A stretch of 64,000 nt of DNA, from assembly GCA_026398895.1 (NCBI GenBank), contig JAPLRZ010000048.1, positions 1-64,000 on the forward strand, given 5' to 3'. A model generated the notes under the pieces. It ran no database searches, was not told the origin of the DNA, and saw only the letters and a program-made list of their open reading frames with translations. Positions 46,159 to 53,738 of the stretch are shown piece by piece (position 1 is the first letter of the stretch; each line of letters starts with the position of its first letter). The position numbers were made by a program, and so were the translations under genes. The stretch comes from Methylococcales bacterium (GTDB lineage: Bacteria > Pseudomonadota > Gammaproteobacteria > Methylococcales > Methylomonadaceae).

Positions 46159-46539
46159 ATGGCGCGTTATTTATTCGATACCAATATTCTCATTTATTAT
46201 TTTAATGGCGAAATGGAAGACTCTGTAGCCGATAATGTTTCAGAATTAATGGCGATAAACTTTGAGGTTTCGGTGATTTCCAAAATGGAGTTTTTAGGAT
46301 TTCCTTTTACGGAACAAGAAAAACAACAAGCGATTGAATTTATGGATTATGCTGAAATTATAAAATTGAATGATGAAATTGTGCAGCGGGTGATTGATAT
46401 TCGACAAAAAAAGAAAATTAAATTGCCCGATGCCATTATTGCAGCAACGGCAATGGAATATTCAGCGGTTTTGGTCACGCGCAATACGAAAGATTTTAAT
46501 TCACTTGCGCTTGAAACAATTAATCCTTTTAAAGATTAA
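46159..46539 (+). CDS. PIN-domain toxin, VapC type
   Basis: The 126-residue protein has PIN motifs YLFDTNILIYYF, SVISKMEFLGF, LPDAIIAATAM and LVTRNTKDF. These match the VapC/FitB type. An upstream GTG-like start would overlap the antitoxin; the ATG at 46159 is preferred. The reading frame is intact, and the pentapeptide gene follows after 12 bases, so it may be in the same transcript. Confidence 0.9.
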   Translation: MARYLFDTNILIYYFNGEMEDSVADNVSELMAINFEVSVISKMEFLGFPFTEQEKQQAIEFMDYAEIIKLNDEIVQRVIDIRQKKKIKLPDAIIAATAMEYSAVLVTRNTKDFNSLALETINPFKD

Positions 46540-46551
46540 GTGGCGGTTAAA

Positions 46552-48225
46552 ATGCAAAACGAAAATAGAAATTTCAAAGAGCAAGATTTACGCGGACGGT
46601 CGTTTAAAGGTCAGGATTTAACAGGGGCTGATTTTTCGGATTGTGACTTGCGTGGGGTGGATTTTTCGTTTGCGAATTTAACGGATGCTAAATTTTGTAA
46701 TGCAAAAACAAAGGAAAGCTTTAATGGTTTGTTTTTTAAGTGGATATTAACCAGTCTGTTTTCAGGAATTATCTTAGGTTTTTGTAATTTTTGGACTTTT
46801 AAAGTATTTAAATTTAATTTAGATATTTTGCATTTATATAATGAATTGTTATTTATGAAGGTGGCAAGTCTTTATTCAATTATTCTTTTTTTATTAGCAT
46901 ATATTATTACGAAATATAAAGAATTAAGAGTTATTTTATTCTTTTTCTTTGTTGTTTTGGCAATCCCATTTTGGATAGTGGCAGATTTTAAAATAACTGG
47001 CGCATCATTTGGTAATCAAGCTTTATTAGTAGCAACTACAATAGCAATAATTACAACTGTAATTGCCGCATCAATTATGATAAAAAGCACAATATTAGAT
47101 TTTGCATTTATATTAGTGGTATCAGTAATAATTGCTGGTTCTTTTACAGCCGAACAATCAGAATTAGAATCTGGAATATCTGGAGCATTAGCAGTTACAG
47201 GATCAAAGTTTTTATCTGTAAATTATTTTATGCTTGGTGTTTTTATTGCCAAATCTTGTATGGAAGAAGAATTATCCCAGTTAGCAAATCTTCGTCGTTT
47301 TGTTATGCAACTACTTGGTAAAGCTGGAACAAGTTTTGAAAATTCCAATCTGACAGATGCCAATTTCTCTGGTAGTGACTTAAAATTTGCCAATTTTAAA
47401 AATGCTATTTTTATTCGGACTCTTTTTTATCAAGTTCAGAATTTACACTTGGCATATACGCTAAATACACCACTTGAACCTCGCGTAGTCCGAAATCTTC
47501 TTGTTACACGGACTGAAACTTCTGATAAAAACTTTGCCACCTTAGACTTACGCGGCTTGGATTTTTCCAACCTCAATTTACAAGACTTCGATTTCAGCCA
47601 TGCCAATTTATCAGGTGCGAATTTAAGCCATACTCAAATGACGGGTGCGATACTTGAAGGCTGGGCTATCGATACCGAAACGCGATTAGATGATATAGAG
47701 TGCCACTATTATTACTACCTAGAGAACGGTGAGAAAAAACGAATGCCACCCGAAGGCGAAGAATACAAGGCTGGAGAATTTACCCGCATTTTTCAAAAAA
47801 TCGCCAAGACCATTGACATTATCGCAGTTAATGAAATAGAGCTGGCGGCTATTAAACTTGCTGTCAACAAAGTAAAAATTGATAGCGACAATGATGATAT
47901 TCGAGTACAAGCCATAGAAGAAAAAGACGGTTTTATAGTAGTGAAAGTTAATGTACCAAAAACCGAAGATATAGGGCAGTTATATTACAAATTGCAACAA
48001 GAATTCAAAACAATTCAAACGCTATTATCTGGTGGGTCTAATCAAATAAAAGAGTTAGGAAAAACAATTGATGAACTGAAAATGGGGGTAAATAAAGAAC
48101 GCGAAAATCTTGAAAAAGAAGTTACTACTACTATTGTTAATATCACCGACTCAATAATTTATAATGATGATGGGATTATAAATATCGGCAAAGTAGGCGG
48201 CGATATTACTCAACAAAAATCATAA
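46552..48225 (+). CDS. Membrane pentapeptide-repeat protein with C-terminal motif
   Basis: The 557-residue protein has an N-terminal pentapeptide helix (NFKEQDLRGRSFKGQDLTG, ADFSDCDLRGVDF). About six membrane helices follow (roughly 55-240), then two more pentapeptide blocks (ANFSGSDLKFANF; FSNLNLQDFDFSHANLSG). A region MPPEGEEYKAGEFTRIFQKI and a coiled coil come next. The last 27 residues have a motif NITDSIIYNDDGIINIG. The same type of motif opens the small protein at 48945. The layout resembles multidomain pentapeptide proteins of cyanobacteria and other bacteria, some of which are associated with conflict systems. Function is unknown. It is flanked by toxin-antitoxin modules and AT-rich. 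Confidence 0.75.
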   Translation: MQNENRNFKEQDLRGRSFKGQDLTGADFSDCDLRGVDFSFANLTDAKFCNAKTKESFNGLFFKWILTSLFSGIILGFCNFWTFKVFKFNLDILHLYNELLFMKVASLYSIILFLLAYIITKYKELRVILFFFFVVLAIPFWIVADFKITGASFGNQALLVATTIAIITTVIAASIMIKSTILDFAFILVVSVIIAGSFTAEQSELESGISGALAVTGSKFLSVNYFMLGVFIAKSCMEEELSQLANLRRFVMQLLGKAGTSFENSNLTDANFSGSDLKFANFKNAIFIRTLFYQVQNLHLAYTLNTPLEPRVVRNLLVTRTETSDKNFATLDLRGLDFSNLNLQDFDFSHANLSGANLSHTQMTGAILEGWAIDTETRLDDIECHYYYYLENGEKKRMPPEGEEYKAGEFTRIFQKIAKTIDIIAVNEIELAAIKLAVNKVKIDSDNDDIRVQAIEEKDGFIVVKVNVPKTEDIGQLYYKLQQEFKTIQTLLSGGSNQIKELGKTIDELKMGVNKERENLEKEVTTTIVNITDSIIYNDDGIINIGKVGGDITQQKS

Positions 48226-48233
48226 TTAAATTC

Positions 48234-48267
48234 CAAACCTAACAGGTTTTTAAAACCTGTCAGGTTT
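48234..48267. repeat. AAACCT hairpin after the pentapeptide gene
   Basis: The arms AAACCTAACAGGTTTT and AAAACCTGTCAGGTTT pair with one mismatch. It is related to the hairpins at 45822 and 49338 and lies just after the pentapeptide gene stop. Confidence 0.75.
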
Positions 48268-48296
48268 ACTATTAAAACACTTATCAGGAAAACACC

Positions 48297-48503
48297 ATGT
48301 ACGCCATTGAATTTGAAGCCGATGTCCATAATCACAGCATCCAGATTCCCGACGAATACCACGAACTTGAATCAAAACATATTAAAGTGTTTATTGTGGA
48401 TGTCAGCATCCCTAAAAAACAGTTACCCGATGGTTTTTTAAATCCAGTTATTACCATAGATTACAGCGAAATACCCACACGCGAGGAAATTTATGACCGC
48501 TAA
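48297..48503 (+). CDS. Antitoxin of the third PIN-type pair
   Basis: The 68-residue protein (VHNHSIQIPDEYHELESKHIKVFIVD) has the AbrB-like or DUF2281-type small-beta start followed by a tail with PTREEIYDR. It overlaps the toxin gene by 11 bases. It probably still binds a full or partial toxin. Confidence 0.78.
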   Translation: MYAIEFEADVHNHSIQIPDEYHELESKHIKVFIVDVSIPKKQLPDGFLNPVITIDYSEIPTREEIYDR

Positions 48504-48930
48504 GGCTTTTATTGACACCAATATTTATATCTACGCCTTAACTAATCCCAAAAATGAGGAAGATGGCTATAAAAGAGACATTGCCTTATCCGTGTTGGGT
48601 ACGCTGATAGCATCACAAGCTATTATTACTTCAACTCAAGTTTTAAACGAGTTTCATAGTGTCTTAATCAAAAAATTCAAACAAGAAGATACTACTTTTT
48701 TTAAAATGGTCGAGCAGAATATTGTCTCGGTTTCGCTTATTAGTCCGATAAACTATCAAACCTATTAATCGGCTTATCAACTTCGCACAAAATACAGCGT
48801 TTCTTATTGGGATTCGCTGATTATTGCCAGTGCGTTGGAAAACAATTGCAGCACCCTTTACAGCGAAGATATGCAACATCAACTAATCATTGAAAATAAA
48901 CTCTGTATTATTAATCCACTAAAAATATAA
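48493..48930 (+). pseudogene. PIN-domain toxin gene with an internal in-frame stop
   Basis: The first 91 codons (FIDTNIYIYALTNPKNEEDG) are a PIN N-terminal half and end at TAA 48766-48768. The same frame continues without other stops to 48930 (SYWDSLIIASALENNCSTLYSEDM), giving the conserved C-terminal half. So one nonsense codon breaks a complete gene. It may be inactive, or read through at low level. A sequencing error is possible. Confidence 0.85.
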
Positions 48931-48944
48931 ACCTGAGAAATACT

Positions 48945-49319
48945 ATGAACAATCACATCAATATTACTGACTCAACTATTAACAACAACGGCATTTTGAA
49001 TTTAGGAGAAATTAACGGCAACGTGTCGCAAACCATTCAACAACTCCCCGCTGAACAAACCGATTTAAAAGCCCTGCTAAGCCAATTACAAACCCTGATT
49101 AATACCAGCCCATTATCAGAAACCGCTAAACAAAAAGCCCTAAGCAAAACCCAAGACATTGCCGAAGCCACGCAACAACCCGAAGCAGAACAACAAAACA
49201 TCGTGCAGAAAACCTTAGGCTATTTTGACGGTTTAGCCGATAGTTTAGAAAGCGGCACTGAAACCGCTATAAAACTGGGTGAAACCGTAGCAGGAATCGC
49301 TAGTTTGTTTGGGCTATAA
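48945..49319 (+). CDS. Small protein sharing a motif with the pentapeptide protein
   Basis: The 124-residue protein opens with NITDSTINNNGILNLGEI, close to the C-terminal motif of the pentapeptide membrane protein (NITDSIIYNDDGIINIG). The rest is helical (LSQLQTLINTSPLSETAKQK and a C-terminal YFDGLADSLESGTETAIKLG), ending in a hydrophobic SLFGL. The small-start motif could be an interaction module. No family is named. A hairpin at 49338 ends the unit. Confidence 0.6.
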   Translation: MNNHINITDSTINNNGILNLGEINGNVSQTIQQLPAEQTDLKALLSQLQTLINTSPLSETAKQKALSKTQDIAEATQQPEAEQQNIVQKTLGYFDGLADSLESGTETAIKLGETVAGIASLFGL

Positions 49320-49337
49320 ATACGCGATGTTGCTAAA

Positions 49338-49370
49338 AGACCTGCGAGGTTTTGAAAACCTCGCAGGTCT
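49338..49370. repeat. AGACCT hairpin before apeC
   Basis: It is almost identical to the hairpin at 45822 (arms AGACCTGCGAGGTTTT and AAAACCTCGCAGGTCT). It separates the toxin-antitoxin island from the plus arm of the pigment cluster and may act as a terminator. Confidence 0.8.
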
Positions 49371-49397
49371 ATCAACTACTTAATATGATGAGTAACA

Positions 49398-50084
49398 ATG
49401 CTTGATTTTATCGTGCTTAACTGGAGCGCGTGGTGTCCTGATTTGGATGTTAGTGATAACAGGCTAATAACAACGGACAACATGACTATTCCAGCAACCG
49501 TTCCTAAAATGCTACAGCGTCGATTAACGCCGTTGGCACGAGCGGTTTTTAGCGTTGCTGATGCCTGTATTAACGAGGGTGAAGTGTTGCCTGTGGTGTT
49601 CAGTTCGGCACATGGTGAATTGAGTAAATCGCTGGCTATGCTGCAAGTCATTCAAGCAGGGGAAGAATTATCACCGACGGCGTTTAGTTTATCGGTGCAT
49701 AATGCAATTGCGGGGCTGTTTTCGATTGCCTATCATAATCATCAAGAAATCACTGTGATTGCGTCAGGTCAAGAAGGCATCGCGCCTGCGTTTATCGACG
49801 CACTGGGCATACTGCATGAAGGCGCGGCGGCGGTGTTGATTGTTTTTTATGATGAACCTGTCGCTGATTTTTATCCTATCGCGCCGTTTAATCTGAGTGC
49901 CGCGCCGTGTGTGTTGGCGTTACGCATTGCTTTGAACGGTGAGGGTTTGCCGTTATCCTTGTGCCGTTCAATTGAATCGCGTGATGATGGCGAGCATTCG
50001 GTACAATTGCGGACGTTGTTAAAATTTCTGCTTGCTGATGAGCAGGTGTTGCATTTGGGCAATTGGGTAGGGTGCAGAAAATAA
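49398..50084 (+). CDS. apeC: Ketosynthase-like partner ApeC
   Basis: This 228-residue protein matches the short beta-ketoacyl-synthase N-terminal-like proteins of aryl polyene clusters. The region LPVVFSSAHGELSKSLAML and FSLSVHNAIAGLFSIA aligns with a ketosynthase fold, but the catalytic Cys is absent and the C-terminal half is missing. It is thought to act as a chain-length-factor-like partner of ApeO, which is encoded in the minus arm. The stop TAA overlaps the start of apeD (TAATG). Confidence 0.82.
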   Translation: MLDFIVLNWSAWCPDLDVSDNRLITTDNMTIPATVPKMLQRRLTPLARAVFSVADACINEGEVLPVVFSSAHGELSKSLAMLQVIQAGEELSPTAFSLSVHNAIAGLFSIAYHNHQEITVIASGQEGIAPAFIDALGILHEGAAAVLIVFYDEPVADFYPIAPFNLSAAPCVLALRIALNGEGLPLSLCRSIESRDDGEHSVQLRTLLKFLLADEQVLHLGNWVGCRK

Positions 50085-50836
50085 TGCGAAAACTAAATTA
50101 TGGCTGGCGGTTATTTGCGACAGGCTTTAGTTTTGTTTGTTTTGGGCTGGGTGGTTTGTTGTTGTGGGGCTTGGTGTTTCCTGCGTTGTCGGTGTTGCCG
50201 ATGAATCGTTTACGACGTGTCAGACTAGGGCAACAGGTGGTACATTACAGTTTTTATGTGTTTATCGGTTTGATGCACCGAATCGGTATCATGACATACC
50301 AAATAAACGGTCTGGAAAAACTCAACCGTGCGGGGCAGTTGATTATTGCCAATCATCCGACGCTGGTCGATGTGGTGTTTTTAATCAGCCGTATTAAACA
50401 GGCGAACTGTATTGTTAAAGACAGTTTGTGGCGTAATCCCTTCATGCGCAGCTCGATTTTAAACGCGGGTTATATCAGTAATGGCGATCCTGAAAAAATG
50501 ATTGCTGACTGTGTGGCGTGGTTGCAGTCAGGCGGTAGCATGATTATTTTTCCAGAAGGTACGCGCTCTGTGCCGAATAAGCCCACTCATTTTCAACGCG
50601 GCGCGGCGGCAATCGCGTTGCAAGCGAATACAATAGTCACCTTAGTCACCATTTCCTGCACGCCAAGCACACTCACAAAAGCCGAGCCGTGGTATCACAT
50701 TCCTGAACGCCGTTTTCATTTGGTTATGAATGTCGGTGATGATGTGGACTTAACGGAATTCACTCACATAGAACCAAAATCAATTGCTGTGCGCCGTTTT
50801 ACTCATACTTTAGAAAATTATTATTATGGAAACTGA
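50084..50836 (+). CDS. apeD: Lysophosphatidic acid acyltransferase-like ApeD
   Basis: The 250-residue PlsC-family protein has an N-terminal membrane helix and the acyltransferase motif NHPTLVD (NHx4D form), followed by FPEGTRS. It probably transfers the polyene or an acyl group to a lipid or sugar carrier. The ATG at 50084 overlaps the stop of apeC by one base. It overlaps apeE by 11 bases. Confidence 0.85.
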   Translation: MRKLNYGWRLFATGFSFVCFGLGGLLLWGLVFPALSVLPMNRLRRVRLGQQVVHYSFYVFIGLMHRIGIMTYQINGLEKLNRAGQLIIANHPTLVDVVFLISRIKQANCIVKDSLWRNPFMRSSILNAGYISNGDPEKMIADCVAWLQSGGSMIIFPEGTRSVPNKPTHFQRGAAAIALQANTIVTLVTISCTPSTLTKAEPWYHIPERRFHLVMNVGDDVDLTEFTHIEPKSIAVRRFTHTLENYYYGN

Positions 50837-51074
50837 ATTAAAACAATTAATCATTGACGCGTTGGCGTTGGAAGACCTCAGTGTTGACGATATAGACAGT
50901 CACGCGCCGCTGTTTAATGAAGGTCTGGGGCTGGATTCCATCGACGCGCTGGAATTAGGCTTGGCGATACGCAAAAAATATGGGGTAAAAATTGAAGCCG
51001 AAAAAGAAGATGTGGTGCGGATTTTTTCGTCAGTGGCGAGTTTAGCCACTTATATTCAATCGGTACGAGGTTGA
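50826..51074 (+). CDS. apeE: Acyl carrier protein ApeE
   Basis: The 82-residue acyl carrier protein has Ser38 in the motif LGLDSIDALEL, the site for the phosphopantetheine arm. The start overlaps apeD. Together with apeF it carries the growing aryl polyene chain. Confidence 0.92.
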   Translation: METELKQLIIDALALEDLSVDDIDSHAPLFNEGLGLDSIDALELGLAIRKKYGVKIEAEKEDVVRIFSSVASLATYIQSVRG

Positions 51075-51075
51075 G

Positions 51076-51339
51076 ATGATGGACACGCGTGAAGACATTT
51101 TAGCCGCCATTAAAACTATTATGGTCGAGTTGTTTGAGCTGGATGCCGATGATATTACCCTCGATGCCCGACTGTACGAAGACCTTGATTTTGACAGTAT
51201 TGATGCAATTGACATGATCGTGCGGCTAAAAGAAATGACAGGCAAAGCGGTGAAACCTGAGAATTTTAAAACCGCGCGGACGATTGGCGATGTGGTGGAG
51301 GCGGTTTACAGTATGCTACATACTGGAATACAAACCTAG
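51076..51339 (+). CDS. apeF: Acyl carrier protein ApeF
   Basis: The second acyl carrier protein has 87 residues and Ser41 in DLDFDSIDAIDM. It follows apeE by one base. The stop codon TAG lies in the centre of the GGAATACAAACC repeat, so the last few residues (HTGIQT) come from repeat sequence. Confidence 0.92.
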   Translation: MMDTREDILAAIKTIMVELFELDADDITLDARLYEDLDFDSIDAIDMIVRLKEMTGKAVKPENFKTARTIGDVVEAVYSMLHTGIQT

Positions 51340-51350
51340 GTTTGAACTCC
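51325..51350. repeat. GGAATAC...CTCC repeat at the end of apeF
   Basis: The arms GGAATACAAACC and GGTTTGAACTCC surround a TA centre. Copies are at 8622 and 63553. It contains the apeF stop codon. Confidence 0.8.
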
Positions 51351-51359
51351 ACAATTAAT

Positions 51360-51911
51360 ATGCGCCTACTCATCAACGCCGTTATCGGCTTTTTAACCAT
51401 GCTCTACCCATTCGCTGTGTATTTCGGTACGCAATATTTAGAGCCGTGGAAAATAGCCAGTGTGTTATTCGTATTACTGGCTATTAGATTAATAGCCAGT
51501 TACAGCGTCAAGCACTGGAGCAGCCCGCTGTTGCTGGTCGGCATGGTGTATTGTGGCTTTGCTGTGTGGAGTAATGAGTTGCTCACTTTGCGCTTTTATC
51601 CTGCCATTGCCAATGCCGCGATGTTGTTATTATTTTCATGGAGCTTATGGTTTCCGCCCACGGTGATTGAACGTTTAGCGAGACTGCAACACCCCGACTT
51701 ACCGCCTGAGGGCGTTGCTTATACCCGCCGTGTGACCCAAGTCTGGTGTGGCTTTTTTATTGTTAATGGCAGTATTGCTCTCGCCACTGCACTGTTCAGT
51801 AGCATTGAAATCTGGAGTTTGTACAACGGCTTGATTGCCTATTTATTGATGGGTGTTTTATTTATCGGCGAATACCTTGTTAGACGCAAAACCCAAAATC
51901 ATGCCCGATAA
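51360..51911 (+). CDS. apeG: COG4648-type membrane protein ApeG
   Basis: The 183-residue protein has several hydrophobic helices (FLTMLYPFAVYFG, LLVGMVYCGFAVW, FIVNGSIALATAL, GLIAYLLMGVLF). It matches the membrane protein conserved in aryl polyene clusters, whose function is not established. An upstream TTG would start inside the repeat; the ATG at 51360 is preferred. It overlaps apeH by 11 bases. Confidence 0.8.
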   Translation: MRLLINAVIGFLTMLYPFAVYFGTQYLEPWKIASVLFVLLAIRLIASYSVKHWSSPLLLVGMVYCGFAVWSNELLTLRFYPAIANAAMLLLFSWSLWFPPTVIERLARLQHPDLPPEGVAYTRRVTQVWCGFFIVNGSIALATALFSSIEIWSLYNGLIAYLLMGVLFIGEYLVRRKTQNHAR

Positions 51912-53601
51912 ATCTATAAGGGATATTTTCTCAATGATTGCCAGTCCTTTGAAGGACTGGCAGTCATGTTCAACTGAAACACCCATTGCCTATCATGCAA
52001 GGCATTATTATCATGCGGATGAGTTTTATGCGGCTGTCAGTTATTGGGTTAAACAGTTACAAGCCCAGCCGTTTCAACGTTACGCGCTGTACACCGATGA
52101 TGCCTACCCGTTTGCGGTGCTGTTATTCGCCTTGTTTCATGCGGGTAAACAAGCATGGATTGCAGGCAATAATCACACAGGAACTGCGCAACAATTATCA
52201 CAACATCAATGCCAGTTAATCGGTGATTGGGAAGGTCATCAAATGTTTGATTATCATCTCAACAGTGTAGAACAAGCGGATTTATCAGTGTTAAATCCGC
52301 ATGATACACGCTTGGTGATTTTTACCTCAGGTTCAACAGGGCAAGCCAAGCCCATAGAAAAACGCCTGAGCCAATTGGAACGTGAGTGCGCCACGTTGGA
52401 AGCACAATGGGGTAAACAACTGGGTGATGCTGAGGTGTTGGCAACCGTCAGCCATCAGCATATTTACGGCTTGTTGTTTCGCGTGTTGTGGCCGTTATCA
52501 GCGGGTCGGTGTTTTCATAGCCAAATCGCCATGAATCCTGAAATGCTGGTCAACGCCATTCATAAACCTGCGTGTTGGATTGCCAGTCCTGCGCAATTAA
52601 AACGACTAGATGCAGATTCACCGTGGCAAGGTATTAGCCAGCTAACGAGTGTTTTTAGTTCAGGTGGTGCGTTGCCAGAAACGGCTAGACAACAAATTGT
52701 TATCCGTAGCAAACAGCAAGTAATTGAAGTTTACGGCAGTACAGAAACAGGCGGTATTGCGTGGCGACAACACGACACCGCGTGGCAACTGTTTGACGGG
52801 TTGCGCTTAAGCAGTAGTGATGACAACTGGCAACTACAGTCACCGTATATCGATGCGCTTTTTACTTTAGATGACAATCTCAGCTTACAAACCGACGGGC
52901 GGTTTATCCTGCACGGGCGTAAAGACCGCATTGTAAAAATCGAAGAAAAACGCCTGTCTTTGACTGAACTAGAACAACGGTTGACGGAGTCGCCTTGGAT
53001 AGCCGATGCCTTTACCCTGACGATTACCACTAACAGAGACAGAGTGGGCGCGGCGATAGTTTTAACTGAGGCAGGTTCAGGGCAACTAAGCAAAAAAGGC
53101 AGAAACGCTTTCATCAAACAACTACGCACACAGCTTTATCAATGGTTTGATGCTATCGTTCTACCCAGAAAATGGCTGATAGTAAACGCCATCCCTTTGA
53201 CCACACAAGGCAAAATTAACCAACCGCTGCTTAAAGTTCTGCTAGATACGGATACTCAAAAACTGCCGATAGTACAAGGCGTTAACGTGACAGAAAACAG
53301 CGTGGAACTGACACTCAAAGTCCCTGAAGAACTGATTTATTTTCCTGATCATTTCGCTGAATACCCGATACTGGCAGGCGTGGTACAAATCGCGTGGGCG
53401 GAACATTTCGGCTTGTATTTTTTCACTATAGATCAGTCATTTGCCATACTTGAAGCCCTTAAATTTGTCAAAGTCATTCAACCCAATGCCGTACTGAAAC
53501 TGACTCTGAGCTGGAACGATTCCACTCATAAACTGTATTTTAATTTTTGCTCAGAACAAGGAACGCACAGTTCGGGGCGACTTGTTTATACAAACCCTTG
53601 A
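51901..53601 (+). CDS. apeHI: Fused AMP-ligase ApeH and dehydratase ApeI
   Basis: Residues 1 to about 445 form an acyl-adenylate ligase with the P-loop FTSGSTGQAKP near residue 140, EVYGSTETGGIAW near 276 and GRKDRIVKIEEKRL near 340. It would activate the aromatic acid for loading onto ApeE or ApeF. Residues about 455-566 are a hotdog dehydratase (FPDHFAEYPILAGVVQIAWA), equivalent to ApeI. In several described clusters the two are separate. The first residues include an in-frame palindromic repeat (SMIASPLKDWQS). The stop lies in another repeat. An alternative start is ATG 51934. Confidence 0.85.
   Translation: MPDKSIRDIFSMIASPLKDWQSCSTETPIAYHARHYYHADEFYAAVSYWVKQLQAQPFQRYALYTDDAYPFAVLLFALFHAGKQAWIAGNNHTGTAQQLSQHQCQLIGDWEGHQMFDYHLNSVEQADLSVLNPHDTRLVIFTSGSTGQAKPIEKRLSQLERECATLEAQWGKQLGDAEVLATVSHQHIYGLLFRVLWPLSAGRCFHSQIAMNPEMLVNAIHKPACWIASPAQLKRLDADSPWQGISQLTSVFSSGGALPETARQQIVIRSKQQVIEVYGSTETGGIAWRQHDTAWQLFDGLRLSSSDDNWQLQSPYIDALFTLDDNLSLQTDGRFILHGRKDRIVKIEEKRLSLTELEQRLTESPWIADAFTLTITTNRDRVGAAIVLTEAGSGQLSKKGRNAFIKQLRTQLYQWFDAIVLPRKWLIVNAIPLTTQGKINQPLLKVLLDTDTQKLPIVQGVNVTENSVELTLKVPEELIYFPDHFAEYPILAGVVQIAWAEHFGLYFFTIDQSFAILEALKFVKVIQPNAVLKLTLSWNDSTHKLYFNFCSEQGTHSSGRLVYTNP
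51937..51965. repeat. Palindrome in the 5' coding part of apeH
   Basis: The stem TGCCAGTCCTT pairs with AAGGACTGGCA. A related longer hairpin follows apeH at 53595. It is inside the coding region if the ATG at 51901 or 51934 is used. Confidence 0.7.
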
Positions 53602-53634
53602 TTGCCAGTCCTTTAAAAGACTGGCAATCAAGGG
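53595..53634. repeat. 16-base-arm hairpin at the end of apeH
   Basis: CCCTTGATTGCCAGTC pairs with GACTGGCAATCAAGGG over an 8-base loop. The stop codon TGA of apeH is inside the left arm. It could also act as a terminator-like hairpin. Confidence 0.85.
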
Positions 53635-53639
53635 TCAGA

Positions 53640-53695
53640 GGAGTCCAAAACAGGTTTTGGACGTTTTGTGCCGTCCAAGTCATGCCTTGGACTCT
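53640..53695. repeat. GGAGTCCAAAAC repeat pair before the glycosyltransferase
   Basis: GGAGTCCAAAACAGG with GTTTTGGAC, followed by GTCCAAGTCATGCCTTGGACTC. It is closely similar to the repeat at 63408-63465 and to the first half of the one at 8574. Confidence 0.8.
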
Positions 53696-53738
53696 GAACT
53701 ATACGCAGTTCAGGAATCTAAATGGAAATACGCTCAAC

